From an uncultured Cyanobium sp. (GTDB taxonomy: Bacteria > Cyanobacteriota > Cyanobacteriia > PCC-6307 > Cyanobiaceae): 7,873 bases of DNA. Positions 1 through 6,379 of the stretch are shown piece by piece. Each line of letters begins with the position of its first letter. Positions within the stretch are counted from its first letter, which is position 1. Under the pieces are notes generated by a model. That model was not told the DNA's origin, did not search any database, and worked only from the letters and a program-made list of their open reading frames with translations. The stretch covers positions 1 to 7,873 of the forward strand of contig CALFOF010000227.1 in the NCBI GenBank assembly GCA_937919075.1, given 5' to 3'. The translations under genes and the position numbers were made by a program.

Positions 1-960
1 GGCCACCACGTTGCCAAGGGTCATGCTCAGCACCGCCAGCACGGTGAACAGCAGCTTCCATTGGGTGTCGAAGCTGTCGAAGCAGCCCACCAGCAGGCGC
101 AGGGCCAGGGCAAAACCGGCGGCCTTAGAGCCCACCGACAGGAAGGCCACCACCGGGGTGGGTGAACCCTCGTAGACGTCAGGGGTCCACTGGTGGAAGG
201 GCACCGCAGCGATCTTGAAGGCCACGGTGGCGAGCACGAACACCAGGGCCAGGGCCGTGACCGGCGTGGCGCTGGTCTGCAGGGCCACGCCGACCGCATC
301 AAGGCCGGTGGATCCGCCTGTGAGGCCGTAGAGCAGGGAAGCGCCGTAGAGGAACACCGCAGCAGCGGCGGAACCCACCAGCAGATACTTGAGGGCCGCC
401 TCACCCGAGCGGGCATCGCGCTTCATGTAGCCCGAGAGCAGGTAGCTGGACACCGAAAGGGTTTCCAGCGACACGAAGATGCTGACCAGATCGGTGGAGC
501 CGCACAGGAACATGGCACCGAGCGTGGCCGCCAGCAGGATCGCTGCGTATTCACCCACCGGGCTGCCGCTGCGCTCCACGTAGCGCCAGCTGATCATCAG
601 CGACAGCAAGGTGGAGGCCGCCACCACGGCGCGGAAGGCCACTGCCAGATCGTCGGCCAGGAAAGAACCGAGGAACGAAGGCTCAAGCGGCGCATTCCAT
701 TGACGCGCCAGCAGCACCAGAGCAGTGCCCAGGCCGGCGTAGCAGATCGGCGGCACCCAGCGGACAGCCGCTTCCTCACCGGCCAGATCCACCAGCAGGC
801 AGACCAGCAGGGCAATCAGGATGGCTGCCTCAGGCGCGATGGCGCCGGTATTCAGCTGGGCGGCTGTGATGCCCAGGCCGATCGCTGGCGCTGTGGCCGG
901 GGCGGCGGCGGCCAGGTGGGGCAGTTCCGTCAGGGCGGGAAGGACGCCAAACAGATCCAT
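1..960 (-). CDS. ndhB: NAD(P)H-quinone oxidoreductase subunit 2 (NdhB), N-terminal 320 residues, cut by the window edge
   Basis: NdhB is an antiporter-like, proton-pumping membrane subunit of cyanobacterial NDH-1 (NuoN in E. coli), which works in thylakoid respiration, cyclic electron flow and CO2 uptake. The reverse strand from the ATG at 960 is open to position 1 with no stop. The protein is strongly hydrophobic. Recognisable blocks are [17 protein letters not shown] (55-71), [20 protein letters not shown] (161-180) and [20 protein letters not shown] (248-267). Glu166, Lys249 and Lys279 line up with the proton-channel residues E133, K217 and K247 of E. coli NuoN; this alignment is from memory. 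The family is about 520 residues long, so about 200 C-terminal residues lie beyond the left edge. The start at 960 gives an N-terminus of the expected size. The only Shine-Dalgarno-like sequence before it is a weak AGAAG. The gene is divergent from topA. Identification is secure from the sequence. Confidence 0.96.
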   Translation of the reverse strand, partial: MDLFGVLPALTELPHLAAAAPATAPAIGLGITAAQLNTGAIAPEAAILIALLVCLLVDLAGEEAAVRWVPPICYAGLGTALVLLARQWNAPLEPSFLGSFLADDLAVAFRAVVAASTLLSLMISWRYVERSGSPVGEYAAILLAATLGAMFLCGSTDLVSIFVSLETLSVSSYLLSGYMKRDARSGEAALKYLLVGSAAAAVFLYGASLLYGLTGGSTGLDAVGVALQTSATPVTALALVFVLATVAFKIAAVPFHQWTPDVYEGSPTPVVAFLSVGSKAAGFALALRLLVGCFDSFDTQWKLLFTVLAVLSMTLGNVVA

Positions 961-991
961 GTCGGCTTCTAACGATCGCCTGGTCGAGCGG

Positions 992-1020
992 ACTGTAGCG
1001 GCGGCGTCGCGCGTTCTCAG
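992..1020 (-). promoter_or_regulatory. Candidate sigma-70-type promoter of ndhB
   Basis: Read on the minus strand, CTGAGA (1020-1015, 4 of 6 matches to TTGACA) lies exactly 17 bp before TACAGT (997-992, 4 of 6 matches to TATAAT). Transcription would begin near 985 and leave a leader of about 25 nt before the ndhB ATG at 960. Spacing and position fit well, but two 4/6 hexamers are weak evidence in a 111-bp gap. Confidence 0.35.
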
Positions 1021-1037
1021 GCGGGATGGGCCGCCGA

Positions 1038-1046
1038 TGCGATAAA
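1038..1046 (+). promoter_or_regulatory. Possible extended -10 element of topA
   Basis: TGCGATAAA fits an extended -10 (TG, one base, then a 4/6 match to TATAAT) and is the only A/T-rich spot in the ndhB-topA gap. It would place the transcript start about 20 nt before the topA GTG. No -35 hexamer is seen at the right spacing (1018-1023). The following AGAGGG (1046-1051) lies 20 bases before the start, too far to be a normal ribosome binding site. This is a weak call. Confidence 0.2.
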
Positions 1047-1071
1047 GAGGGAACCGGTTCATCGCCTGCCT

Positions 1072-3888
1072 GTGGCGCACACCCTGGTCATCGTCGAGAG
1101 CCCCACCAAGGCCCGCACCATCCGCGCCTTCCTGCCGAAGGAGTTCCGGGTGGAGGCGTCGATGGGGCACGTCCGTGACCTGCCCAACAACGCCAGCGAG
1201 ATTCCCGCCGCCTACAAGGGCGAGAAATGGGCCAACCTGGGCGTCAACACCAGCGAAGATTTCGCGCCGCTCTACGTGGTGCCGAAAGACAAGAAAAAGG
1301 TGGTGAAGGAGCTCAAGGACGCGCTCAAGGGCGCCGACCAACTGCTCCTGGCCACGGACGAAGACCGGGAAGGGGAGAGCATCAGCTGGCACCTGCTGCA
1401 GCTGCTCAGCCCCAAGGTGCCGGTCAAGCGGATGGTGTTCCACGAGATCACCAAGGACGCCATCCAGCGCGCCCTCGATCAGACGCGCGAACTCGATATG
1501 GAGTTGGTGCACGCCCAGGAGACCCGGCGCATCCTCGACCGCTTGGTGGGCTACACCCTCTCGCCGTTGCTGTGGAAAAAGGTGGCCTGGGGGCTGTCCG
1601 CCGGCCGGGTGCAATCGGTGGCGGTGCGGTTGCTGGTGCAGCGGGAGCGGGCCCGGCGGGCCTTCCGCAGCGGCAGCTACTGGGACCTCAAGGCCGAGCT
1701 GCAGCAGCCGGGTGGCCGTTTCGACGCCAAGCTCACCCACCTGGCCGGCGAGCGCATCGCTCAGGGCAGCGATTTCGACGAAAGCACCGGTGGGCTCAAG
1801 CCCGGCAGCAAGGTCAAGCTGCTGGCGGAGAGCGAAGCGCGGGCCCTGCGCGAGAGCGTGCTCGCCTTGCCCTGGCGGGTGGAGCAGGTGGAGGAGAAGC
1901 CCACAGTGCGCAAGCCCGTGCCGCCCTTCACCACCAGCACCCTGCAGCAGGAGGCGAACCGCAAGCTGCGGCTCTCGGCCCGCGAAACCATGCGCACGGC
2001 CCAGGGCCTTTATGAGCGCGGCTTCATCACCTACATGCGCACCGACTCGGTGCACCTCTCCGAGCAGGCGATCAGCGCCGCCCGCGCCTGTGTGGCTGAG
2101 AAATACGGCGACACTTTCCTGAGCCCCGCTCCGCGGCAGTTCAGCACCAAGAGCCGCAATGCCCAGGAGGCCCACGAGGCGATCCGCCCCTCCGGTGAAC
2201 GCTTCCGCACCCCCAACGACACCGGGCTCGACGGCAAGGATCTCGCCCTTTACGAGCTGATCTGGAAACGCACCGTGGCCAGCCAGATGGCCGATGCACG
2301 GCTCACGATGCTGGCGGTGGAGATCGCCGCGGGCGAAGCCCGCTTCCGGGCCAGTGGCAAGCGCATCGATTTCGCCGGCTTCTTCCGCGCCTACGTGGAA
2401 GGCAGCGACGATCCCGATGCGGCCCTGGAGGGGCAGGAAGTGCTGCTGCCCGCCCTGGCCGTGGGCGATGCACCGGTCTGCAAGGGGGTGGAGGCGCTCG
2501 GCCACCAGACCCAGCCGCCGGCCCGCTACAGCGAAGCGGCACTGGTGAAGATGCTGGAGAAGGAAGGGATCGGCAGGCCGTCCACCTACGCCAGCATCAT
2601 CGGCACAATCACCGACCGTGGCTACGCCACCCTGGCCGGCAACGCGCTCACCCCCAGCTTCACCGCTTTCGCGGTGACCGCCCTGCTGGAGGAGCACTTC
2701 CCCGACCTGGTGGACACCAGCTTCACCGCGCGGATGGAGAACACGCTCGACGAGATCTCCCACGGCAAGGTGCAGTGGCTGCCCTACCTGAACAGCTTCT
2801 TCAAGGGAGAAAAGGGGCTGGAAACCCAGGTGCAGCAGCGCGAGGGCGACATCGACCCCACGGCGTCGCGGACGATCGTGATGGAAGGCCTCCCGTGCGT
2901 GGTGCGGATCGGCCGGTTCGGCGCCTACCTGGAGTCGAAGCGGGTCGCCGACGATGGCAGCGAAGAGCTGGTGAAAGCCACCTTGCCCCAGGAGATCACC
3001 CCGGCGGAGCTCGATGCCGAGCATGCCGAACAGATCCTGCGCCAGAAAACCGAGGGGCCCGAATCGCTGGGGGAAGATCCCGAAACCGGCGATGCGATCT
3101 ACCTCCTGTTCGGCCAATACGGCCCGTACCTGCAACGGGGGCAGGTGAGCGAGGAGAATCCCAAACCAAAGCGGGCCTCCTTGCCCAAGGGCGTTAAGCC
3201 CGAGGATCTCAGCCTCGAGGATGCGCTGGGGCTGCTGCGTCTGCCGCGTCTGTTGGGCGAACACCCCGATGGCGGCCGGATCCAGGCCGGCCTGGGCCGC
3301 TTCGGGCCCTATGTGGTGCACGACAAGTCCAAAGGCGAAAAGGACTACCGCTCGCTCAAGGCCGAAGACGACGTGCTGCTGGTGGGGCTGCCGCGCGCCA
3401 TCGAGCTGCTGGCCACCCCCAAGCGGGGCCGGGGCGGCCGTACGGCCCTCAAGGATCTGGGCCTCCCCGAGGGGGGTGAGGAAAGCATCCAGGTGTTCGA
3501 TGGTCCCTATGGCCTCTATGTGAAGCAGGGCAAGGTCAACGCCTCGCTGCCGGAAGGCGCCACGGCGGACACGATCACGATCGAGCAGGCCGTGGAGCTG
3601 CTGGCCGCCAAGGCCGCCAGCGGCAAGACCAAGGCCCGCAAGCCCGCCGCCCGCTCCACGGCCAAGCCGGCCGCCAAGAGCACCACAGCCAAAACCACCT
3701 CCGCCAAGCCAGCCGCCACCAAGGCCACCAGCACCAAAACCACCGGTCCATCGGCGGCAAGTGCCAAGGGCGGGACGGCGGAGGCCAAGGCCGCCAGCGG
3801 AACCACCAAAGCCAAGCCGCCCGCCACCACCAAAACCGGGCGCCCCCGCGCCAGCGCCGTGCGAATCATCAAGGCCGCCTCCGGCTGA
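1072..3888 (+). CDS. topA: DNA topoisomerase I, type IA, zinc-finger-free with basic C-terminal tail
   Basis: This enzyme relaxes negatively supercoiled DNA by cutting one strand, forming a 5'-phosphotyrosine link and passing the other strand through. The Toprim domain is N-terminal, with VIVESPTKA (6-14, acidic Glu9) and the Mg2+-binding DEDREGE (96-102). The catalytic core follows: [12 protein letters not shown] (150-161), SAGRVQS (176-182), the active-site tyrosine in FITYMRTDS (Tyr321; Tyr319 in E. coli), [11 protein letters not shown] (364-374) and [10 protein letters not shown] (499-508). No tetracysteine zinc finger is present. Instead four repeats read GRFGAYL (614), GQYGPYL (681), GRFGPYV (742) and GPYGLYV (811), then a Lys/Ala/Thr-rich tail of about 95 residues (844-938). 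The start is a GTG, chosen because the family begins [14 protein letters not shown] and no ATG or GTG precedes it nearby in frame. No clear Shine-Dalgarno is seen. At 938 residues it is slightly long, mostly because of the tail. Its stop overlaps the next gene's ATG. Confidence 0.98.
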   Translation: MAHTLVIVESPTKARTIRAFLPKEFRVEASMGHVRDLPNNASEIPAAYKGEKWANLGVNTSEDFAPLYVVPKDKKKVVKELKDALKGADQLLLATDEDREGESISWHLLQLLSPKVPVKRMVFHEITKDAIQRALDQTRELDMELVHAQETRRILDRLVGYTLSPLLWKKVAWGLSAGRVQSVAVRLLVQRERARRAFRSGSYWDLKAELQQPGGRFDAKLTHLAGERIAQGSDFDESTGGLKPGSKVKLLAESEARALRESVLALPWRVEQVEEKPTVRKPVPPFTTSTLQQEANRKLRLSARETMRTAQGLYERGFITYMRTDSVHLSEQAISAARACVAEKYGDTFLSPAPRQFSTKSRNAQEAHEAIRPSGERFRTPNDTGLDGKDLALYELIWKRTVASQMADARLTMLAVEIAAGEARFRASGKRIDFAGFFRAYVEGSDDPDAALEGQEVLLPALAVGDAPVCKGVEALGHQTQPPARYSEAALVKMLEKEGIGRPSTYASIIGTITDRGYATLAGNALTPSFTAFAVTALLEEHFPDLVDTSFTARMENTLDEISHGKVQWLPYLNSFFKGEKGLETQVQQREGDIDPTASRTIVMEGLPCVVRIGRFGAYLESKRVADDGSEELVKATLPQEITPAELDAEHAEQILRQKTEGPESLGEDPETGDAIYLLFGQYGPYLQRGQVSEENPKPKRASLPKGVKPEDLSLEDALGLLRLPRLLGEHPDGGRIQAGLGRFGPYVVHDKSKGEKDYRSLKAEDDVLLVGLPRAIELLATPKRGRGGRTALKDLGLPEGGEESIQVFDGPYGLYVKQGKVNASLPEGATADTITIEQAVELLAAKAASGKTKARKPAARSTAKPAAKSTTAKTTSAKPAATKATSTKTTGPSAASAKGGTAEAKAASGTTKAKPPATTKTGRPRASAVRIIKAASG

Positions 3889-4442
3889 TGGCCCCCTCTT
3901 CCCGCCACACCCTTCCCCTGCTGGCGACGCTGTTGCTGGCGCTGGCGGGCTGTGCCGGCACCCCTTTCGGCCAGCAGCTGGCGGCAGGGTTCGATTCCCC
4001 TGCGCCACCGGCGGCCGCGACGCCCCCCGCCTCCGGCGCCAACCGTCCTGTTGCCGTCACCGGCAACGCCGTCTCCCCTGCAGGCTCGAATCCCGCCGCA
4101 CCTGCAGCTGGGGCCACTGCCACCATCCCGGCCACGGCTGCGCCGGCCACCGCCCCAGGCACACAGGCGCCATCTCCTCCCACGCCGGCGGCGCCGGCCC
4201 GCCCCACCAGCGGCTCCAGCGCGGTCAACCGCCCGGCCGGGAGCCAGGCGCCGGCCGCTGCCGTGCCCTACCGGATCACCCTGAAGCTTCCTGGCGCCGA
4301 TCCCTCCGCCCCTGCCGAAGCGGTCACCAAAGTGCTGCGGGCCGCTGGCCTGCGCTTTGAGGTGGAGACAATCGAGCGGATCCCCACCCCCGAAGCCGCT
4401 GTGGCGGCGCCGAAGTCCACGCCGGCGCCGCCGCCACGCTGA
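3888..4442 (+). CDS. Small Pro/Ala-rich lipoprotein of unknown function
   Basis: The function is not recognised. The 184-residue product starts with a short positive N-region, a hydrophobic stretch (9-21) and a lipobox LAGC whose Cys22, the only cysteine, would be lipidated, so a membrane-anchored exported lipoprotein is likely. Residues of about 34-125 form a low-complexity Ala/Pro/Thr/Ser linker. A compact segment at about 126-170 (starting [11 protein letters not shown] and including [17 protein letters not shown]) looks like a small strand-helix-strand domain and is the only part likely to be conserved. A proline-rich tail closes it. The ATG shares its A with the topA TGA (TGATG), which suggests translational coupling; no separate ribosome binding site is seen. 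The lipobox and the globular C-terminal segment support a real gene, although the long linker would by itself fit a random GC-rich frame. A 317-codon antisense frame here was judged a shadow. Confidence 0.8.
   Translation: MAPSSRHTLPLLATLLLALAGCAGTPFGQQLAAGFDSPAPPAAATPPASGANRPVAVTGNAVSPAGSNPAAPAAGATATIPATAAPATAPGTQAPSPPTPAAPARPTSGSSAVNRPAGSQAPAAAVPYRITLKLPGADPSAPAEAVTKVLRAAGLRFEVETIERIPTPEAAVAAPKSTPAPPPR
4401..4434 (+). other. GC-rich RNA hairpin at the end of the lipoprotein gene
   Basis: The arm 4403-4412 (GGCGGCGCCG) is perfectly complementary to 4423-4432 across a 10-nt loop. One G·U pair and one G-C pair extend the stem to 12 bp (4401-4434). It ends six bases before the lipoprotein stop and 18 bases before the next start. 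There is no T-run, so it is not a classical terminator. It could act as an mRNA stability or attenuation element, or simply reflect GC-rich coding sequence. An alternative pairing of 4401-4409 with 4429-4437 also exists. Confidence 0.4.
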
Positions 4443-4451
4443 GCCGCCGCC

Positions 4452-5105
4452 ATGCCCCCCTCCCCCCACCGCCTCAGCCGGCGCCAGGCCCTGCAGCTGG
4501 TGGAAACCGCCTACATGGCCGCCGCCACTGCCCTGCTCTGGGCAGGCCTCTACTACCTGCCGGTAGGGGGCGCCCTGTTCCGCCTTGCCCTGCCCCTACC
4601 GATTGCCCTGCTCCTGCTCCGCCAGGGCTGGCGCTGTGGCTGGGAAGGGGTGGTGGTGGCCTCCCTGCTGCTGGTGGCGCTGATGGGCCCGATCCGCGGA
4701 CCGCTGGTGCTCTTCCCCTATGGAGCGCTGGCGCTCTGGCTGGGCTGGGGCTGGCGCAGCAACTGGAGCTGGTGGCTCACCTGGGGCGTGGGGCTGGTGA
4801 TCGGCGCAGCCGGCTTCCTGGTGCGGATCACGGTGCTGTCGGTGCTGGTGGGCGAAAACCTGTGGGTGCTGATCACAGCCGCCGCCTCCGGGCTGCTGGA
4901 GCGCATCAGCGGCCTGCTGAACCTGGGCGGTGGCCCCGACCTGCTGCAGGTGCAGGCCCTGGCCCTGGGGTTGGTGGTGGTTCAGAACCTCATCTACGTG
5001 CTGGCCTTGCACGCGGTGGCCTACTGGATTTTTCCCCGCTTGCAGGCACCGATCCCCGAACCGCCCGATGCTTTGCGGGCCCTGGTGGCCCTTGACCCGC
5101 TCTGA
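4452..5105 (+). CDS. DUF2232-type multi-pass membrane protein
   Basis: This is an integral membrane protein of 217 residues with no known reaction. A short basic N-terminus (HRLSRRQALQLVETAYMAA, 6-24) leads into about six hydrophobic segments: roughly 20-38, 42-58, 66-82, 85-101, 106-133 (long, perhaps two) and 167-195. The tail (198-217) is hydrophilic. The pattern and the segments LYYLPVGGALFRLALPLP (33-50) and VVQNLIYVLALHAVAYWIF (176-194) match what I recall of cyanobacterial DUF2232 (YybS-like) proteins. This family has been compared with the substrate-binding S components of ECF transporters, but no substrate can be read from this sequence. The ATG at 4452 is preferred over the one at 4515 because the LVETAYMAA lead-in looks family-like. 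No Shine-Dalgarno is visible, and the gene starts 9 bp after the lipoprotein stop, so coupled translation is likely. Confidence 0.85.
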   Translation: MPPSPHRLSRRQALQLVETAYMAAATALLWAGLYYLPVGGALFRLALPLPIALLLLRQGWRCGWEGVVVASLLLVALMGPIRGPLVLFPYGALALWLGWGWRSNWSWWLTWGVGLVIGAAGFLVRITVLSVLVGENLWVLITAAASGLLERISGLLNLGGGPDLLQVQALALGLVVVQNLIYVLALHAVAYWIFPRLQAPIPEPPDALRALVALDPL

Positions 5106-5213
5106 GCTGGTGGACGACCTGTGCGCCTGCCAGGAGGGCCGGGCCAAGAAAGCGGCGTGCAGGCCTGTGCTGAGGCGATGGCCGGTGGGCCCGTGGTGTT
5201 GAGACGTTTATCT

Positions 5214-5217
5214 GGAG
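5214..5217 (+). promoter_or_regulatory. Ribosome binding site of cobT
   Basis: GGAG lies 4 nt before the GTG at 5222 and 7 nt before a second in-frame GTG at 5225. The latter is the better spacing, so translation may begin one codon later than annotated. The frame is closed upstream by a TGA at 5171, and no other start codon lies between. The rest of the 116-bp gap (5106-5221) holds no convincing promoter, terminator or cobalamin riboswitch by eye. Confidence 0.55.
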
Positions 5218-5221
5218 ACCA

Positions 5222-6370
5222 GTGGTGCTGCAACTGACGGGCGACGCCGATCAGGCCGAACGCTGGGCCAAGCAGATGGCTGCCGGCTGGCAGGACGCCC
5301 TGGTAGTGCTGCTGCTGGCCGGCACCGACACCGCCGCTGTGCCGGGCATCTCCGCAGCCGGAGCCACCCCGGACTCCCGCCGTCGCACAGCTGCCGCCGA
5401 TGCCGAGCTGCTGCTACTGGGCCCAGACACCCCCCGGCCCCACGCCCTGCCGCCCCTGCCGGCAGGCGTCAGTCCGGCGCTGATCTCCCACGTGGTGGTG
5501 CGTGAGCTGCAGCTCACGCCCCTGGTGGTCGACCTGGGTTGCCCGGTGGCACCTGCGGTGCCCCACATCCGCCTGGGGCAGCAGCCGGCGCTCTGCCTCA
5601 GCAGCGGCCGGGCCATGGGCGAGGAGCGGGTGCTGGCGCTGCTGGCGCTGGGGCAGCGTTGGGCGCGGGCCTGGCAGCAACGCTGGCAGGAGGCCCCACA
5701 AGTTCCGCCACTGGTGCTGGCCGAATGCGTGCCGGGCGGCACCAGTACCGCGCAGGCGGTGCTCACCGGTCTTGGCGTGGCGGCCGGCGGCCTGGTGAGC
5801 GGCAGCCTGCTCACCCCCGCCCACGGCCTGAAAGCGGCCCTGGTGGATCAGGGTCTACGGGCGGCGGGTCTGGCCATGGCCGGTGAGGCGGATGTGAATC
5901 CCGTGCGTGTGGCAGCGGCGGTGGGCGATCCGATGCAGCCGCTGGCGGCTGGCATGCTGCTGGCGGCGGCCGAAGGGCGCTGGCCGGTGCTGCTGGCCGG
6001 TGGCAGCCAGATGGCAGCGGTGCTGGCGCTGGCGCTGGCGCTGTCCGATGCACCGCTGCGGACCCGGCTGGTGGCGGCAGCGGCCCTGGGCACCACCGGC
6101 TGGGTGGCGCGGGAACCCAGCAGCGACCTGGCGCTGCTGCTGCAGCGCGTGGCGGACCGCTGGCGGGTGGCGCCACCGGCATGCTTCGCCACGCAGCTGT
6201 GCTTCAGCAGCTGCCGCAGCCCGGCCCTGCAGGACTACGAGCGCGGTTACGTCAAGGAGGGGGTGGGTGCCGGTGGCCTGGCCCTGCTGTGGGAGTGGAG
6301 CGGCCGCAGCCCCGCCGGCCTGGCCGCCGCCTGCGACCGGGCCCAGGAGCGCCTGATCGCCTCCCTTTAG
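5222..6370 (+). CDS. cobT: CobT-like nicotinate-nucleotide phosphoribosyltransferase (UPF0284/TIGR00303 family)
   Basis: The family transfers phosphoribose from nicotinate mononucleotide to the lower-ligand base of a cobamide, giving an alpha-ribotide for nucleotide-loop assembly in the cytoplasm. Family blocks in order are PGISAAGATP (41-50), ECVPGGTSTAQ (168-178), VGDPMQP (234-240), GGSQM (260-264) and ERGYVKEGVGAGG (340-352). Glu346 in the EGVGA motif resembles the catalytic glutamate of the EGTGA motif in bacterial CobT (E317 in Salmonella); this match is inferred. The length of 382 residues is in the family range. The start is GTG at 5222 or 5225. The gene follows the DUF2232 gene by 116 bp and ends 9 bp before the binding-protein gene. 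Cyanobacteria mostly make pseudocobalamin, with adenine as lower base, so the base used by this enzyme is uncertain. The family is sure, the substrate is not. Confidence 0.92.
   Translation: MVLQLTGDADQAERWAKQMAAGWQDALVVLLLAGTDTAAVPGISAAGATPDSRRRTAAADAELLLLGPDTPRPHALPPLPAGVSPALISHVVVRELQLTPLVVDLGCPVAPAVPHIRLGQQPALCLSSGRAMGEERVLALLALGQRWARAWQQRWQEAPQVPPLVLAECVPGGTSTAQAVLTGLGVAAGGLVSGSLLTPAHGLKAALVDQGLRAAGLAMAGEADVNPVRVAAAVGDPMQPLAAGMLLAAAEGRWPVLLAGGSQMAAVLALALALSDAPLRTRLVAAAALGTTGWVAREPSSDLALLLQRVADRWRVAPPACFATQLCFSSCRSPALQDYERGYVKEGVGAGGLALLWEWSGRSPAGLAAACDRAQERLIASL
5500..5519. repeat. Perfect 20-bp palindrome inside cobT
   Basis: The half-site GCGTGAGCTG is followed directly by its exact reverse complement, with no spacer. 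It encodes part of VRELQLTP (93-100 of CobT). Neither flanking base extends it. It could form a cruciform or a short stem in RNA, or be a dimeric protein's binding site; coincidence is also possible. Confidence 0.9.
6022..6043 (+). repeat. Short GCTGGC hexamer tandem repeat in cobT
   Basis: The hexamer GCTGGC occurs three times in a row plus four further bases, encoding an alternating Leu/Ala run just after the GGSQM motif. Gain or loss of a unit would keep the frame. It is probably a by-product of GC-rich codon choice. Confidence 0.7.
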
Positions 6371-6372
6371 GG
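6369..6372 (+). promoter_or_regulatory. Weak ribosome binding site of the binding-protein gene
   Basis: AGGG overlaps the cobT TAG stop and lies 7 nt before the ATG at 6380. The overlap suggests that ribosomes finishing cobT re-initiate on the next gene. Confidence 0.4.
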
Positions 6373-6379
6373 TCCAACC

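Noticed and set aside
193..972. Plus-strand 259-codon open frame opposite ndhB
   Set aside because: The product is rich in Gln, Gly, Arg and His with no family pattern, and the opposite strand encodes an unmistakable NdhB. It is a shadow of GC-rich codons.
4184..4198. Inverted repeat GCCGGCG-G-CGCCGGC in the lipoprotein linker
   Set aside because: It lies in low-complexity Ala/Pro codons where such symmetry arises easily, and a 1-nt loop cannot form as drawn.
3516..4469. Minus-strand 317-codon open frame opposite the topA tail and lipoprotein gene
   Set aside because: It is Gly/Arg/Ala-rich low complexity with no motif, and it lies across two plus-strand genes joined by a stop/start overlap. 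Length is explained by few stop codons at high GC.
5106..5221. Possible cobalamin riboswitch or promoter before cobT
   Set aside because: The 116-bp gap is too short for a full cobalamin riboswitch and lacks its conserved core. TTGAGA (5199-5204) looks like a -35 but would put the -10 on top of the start codon.
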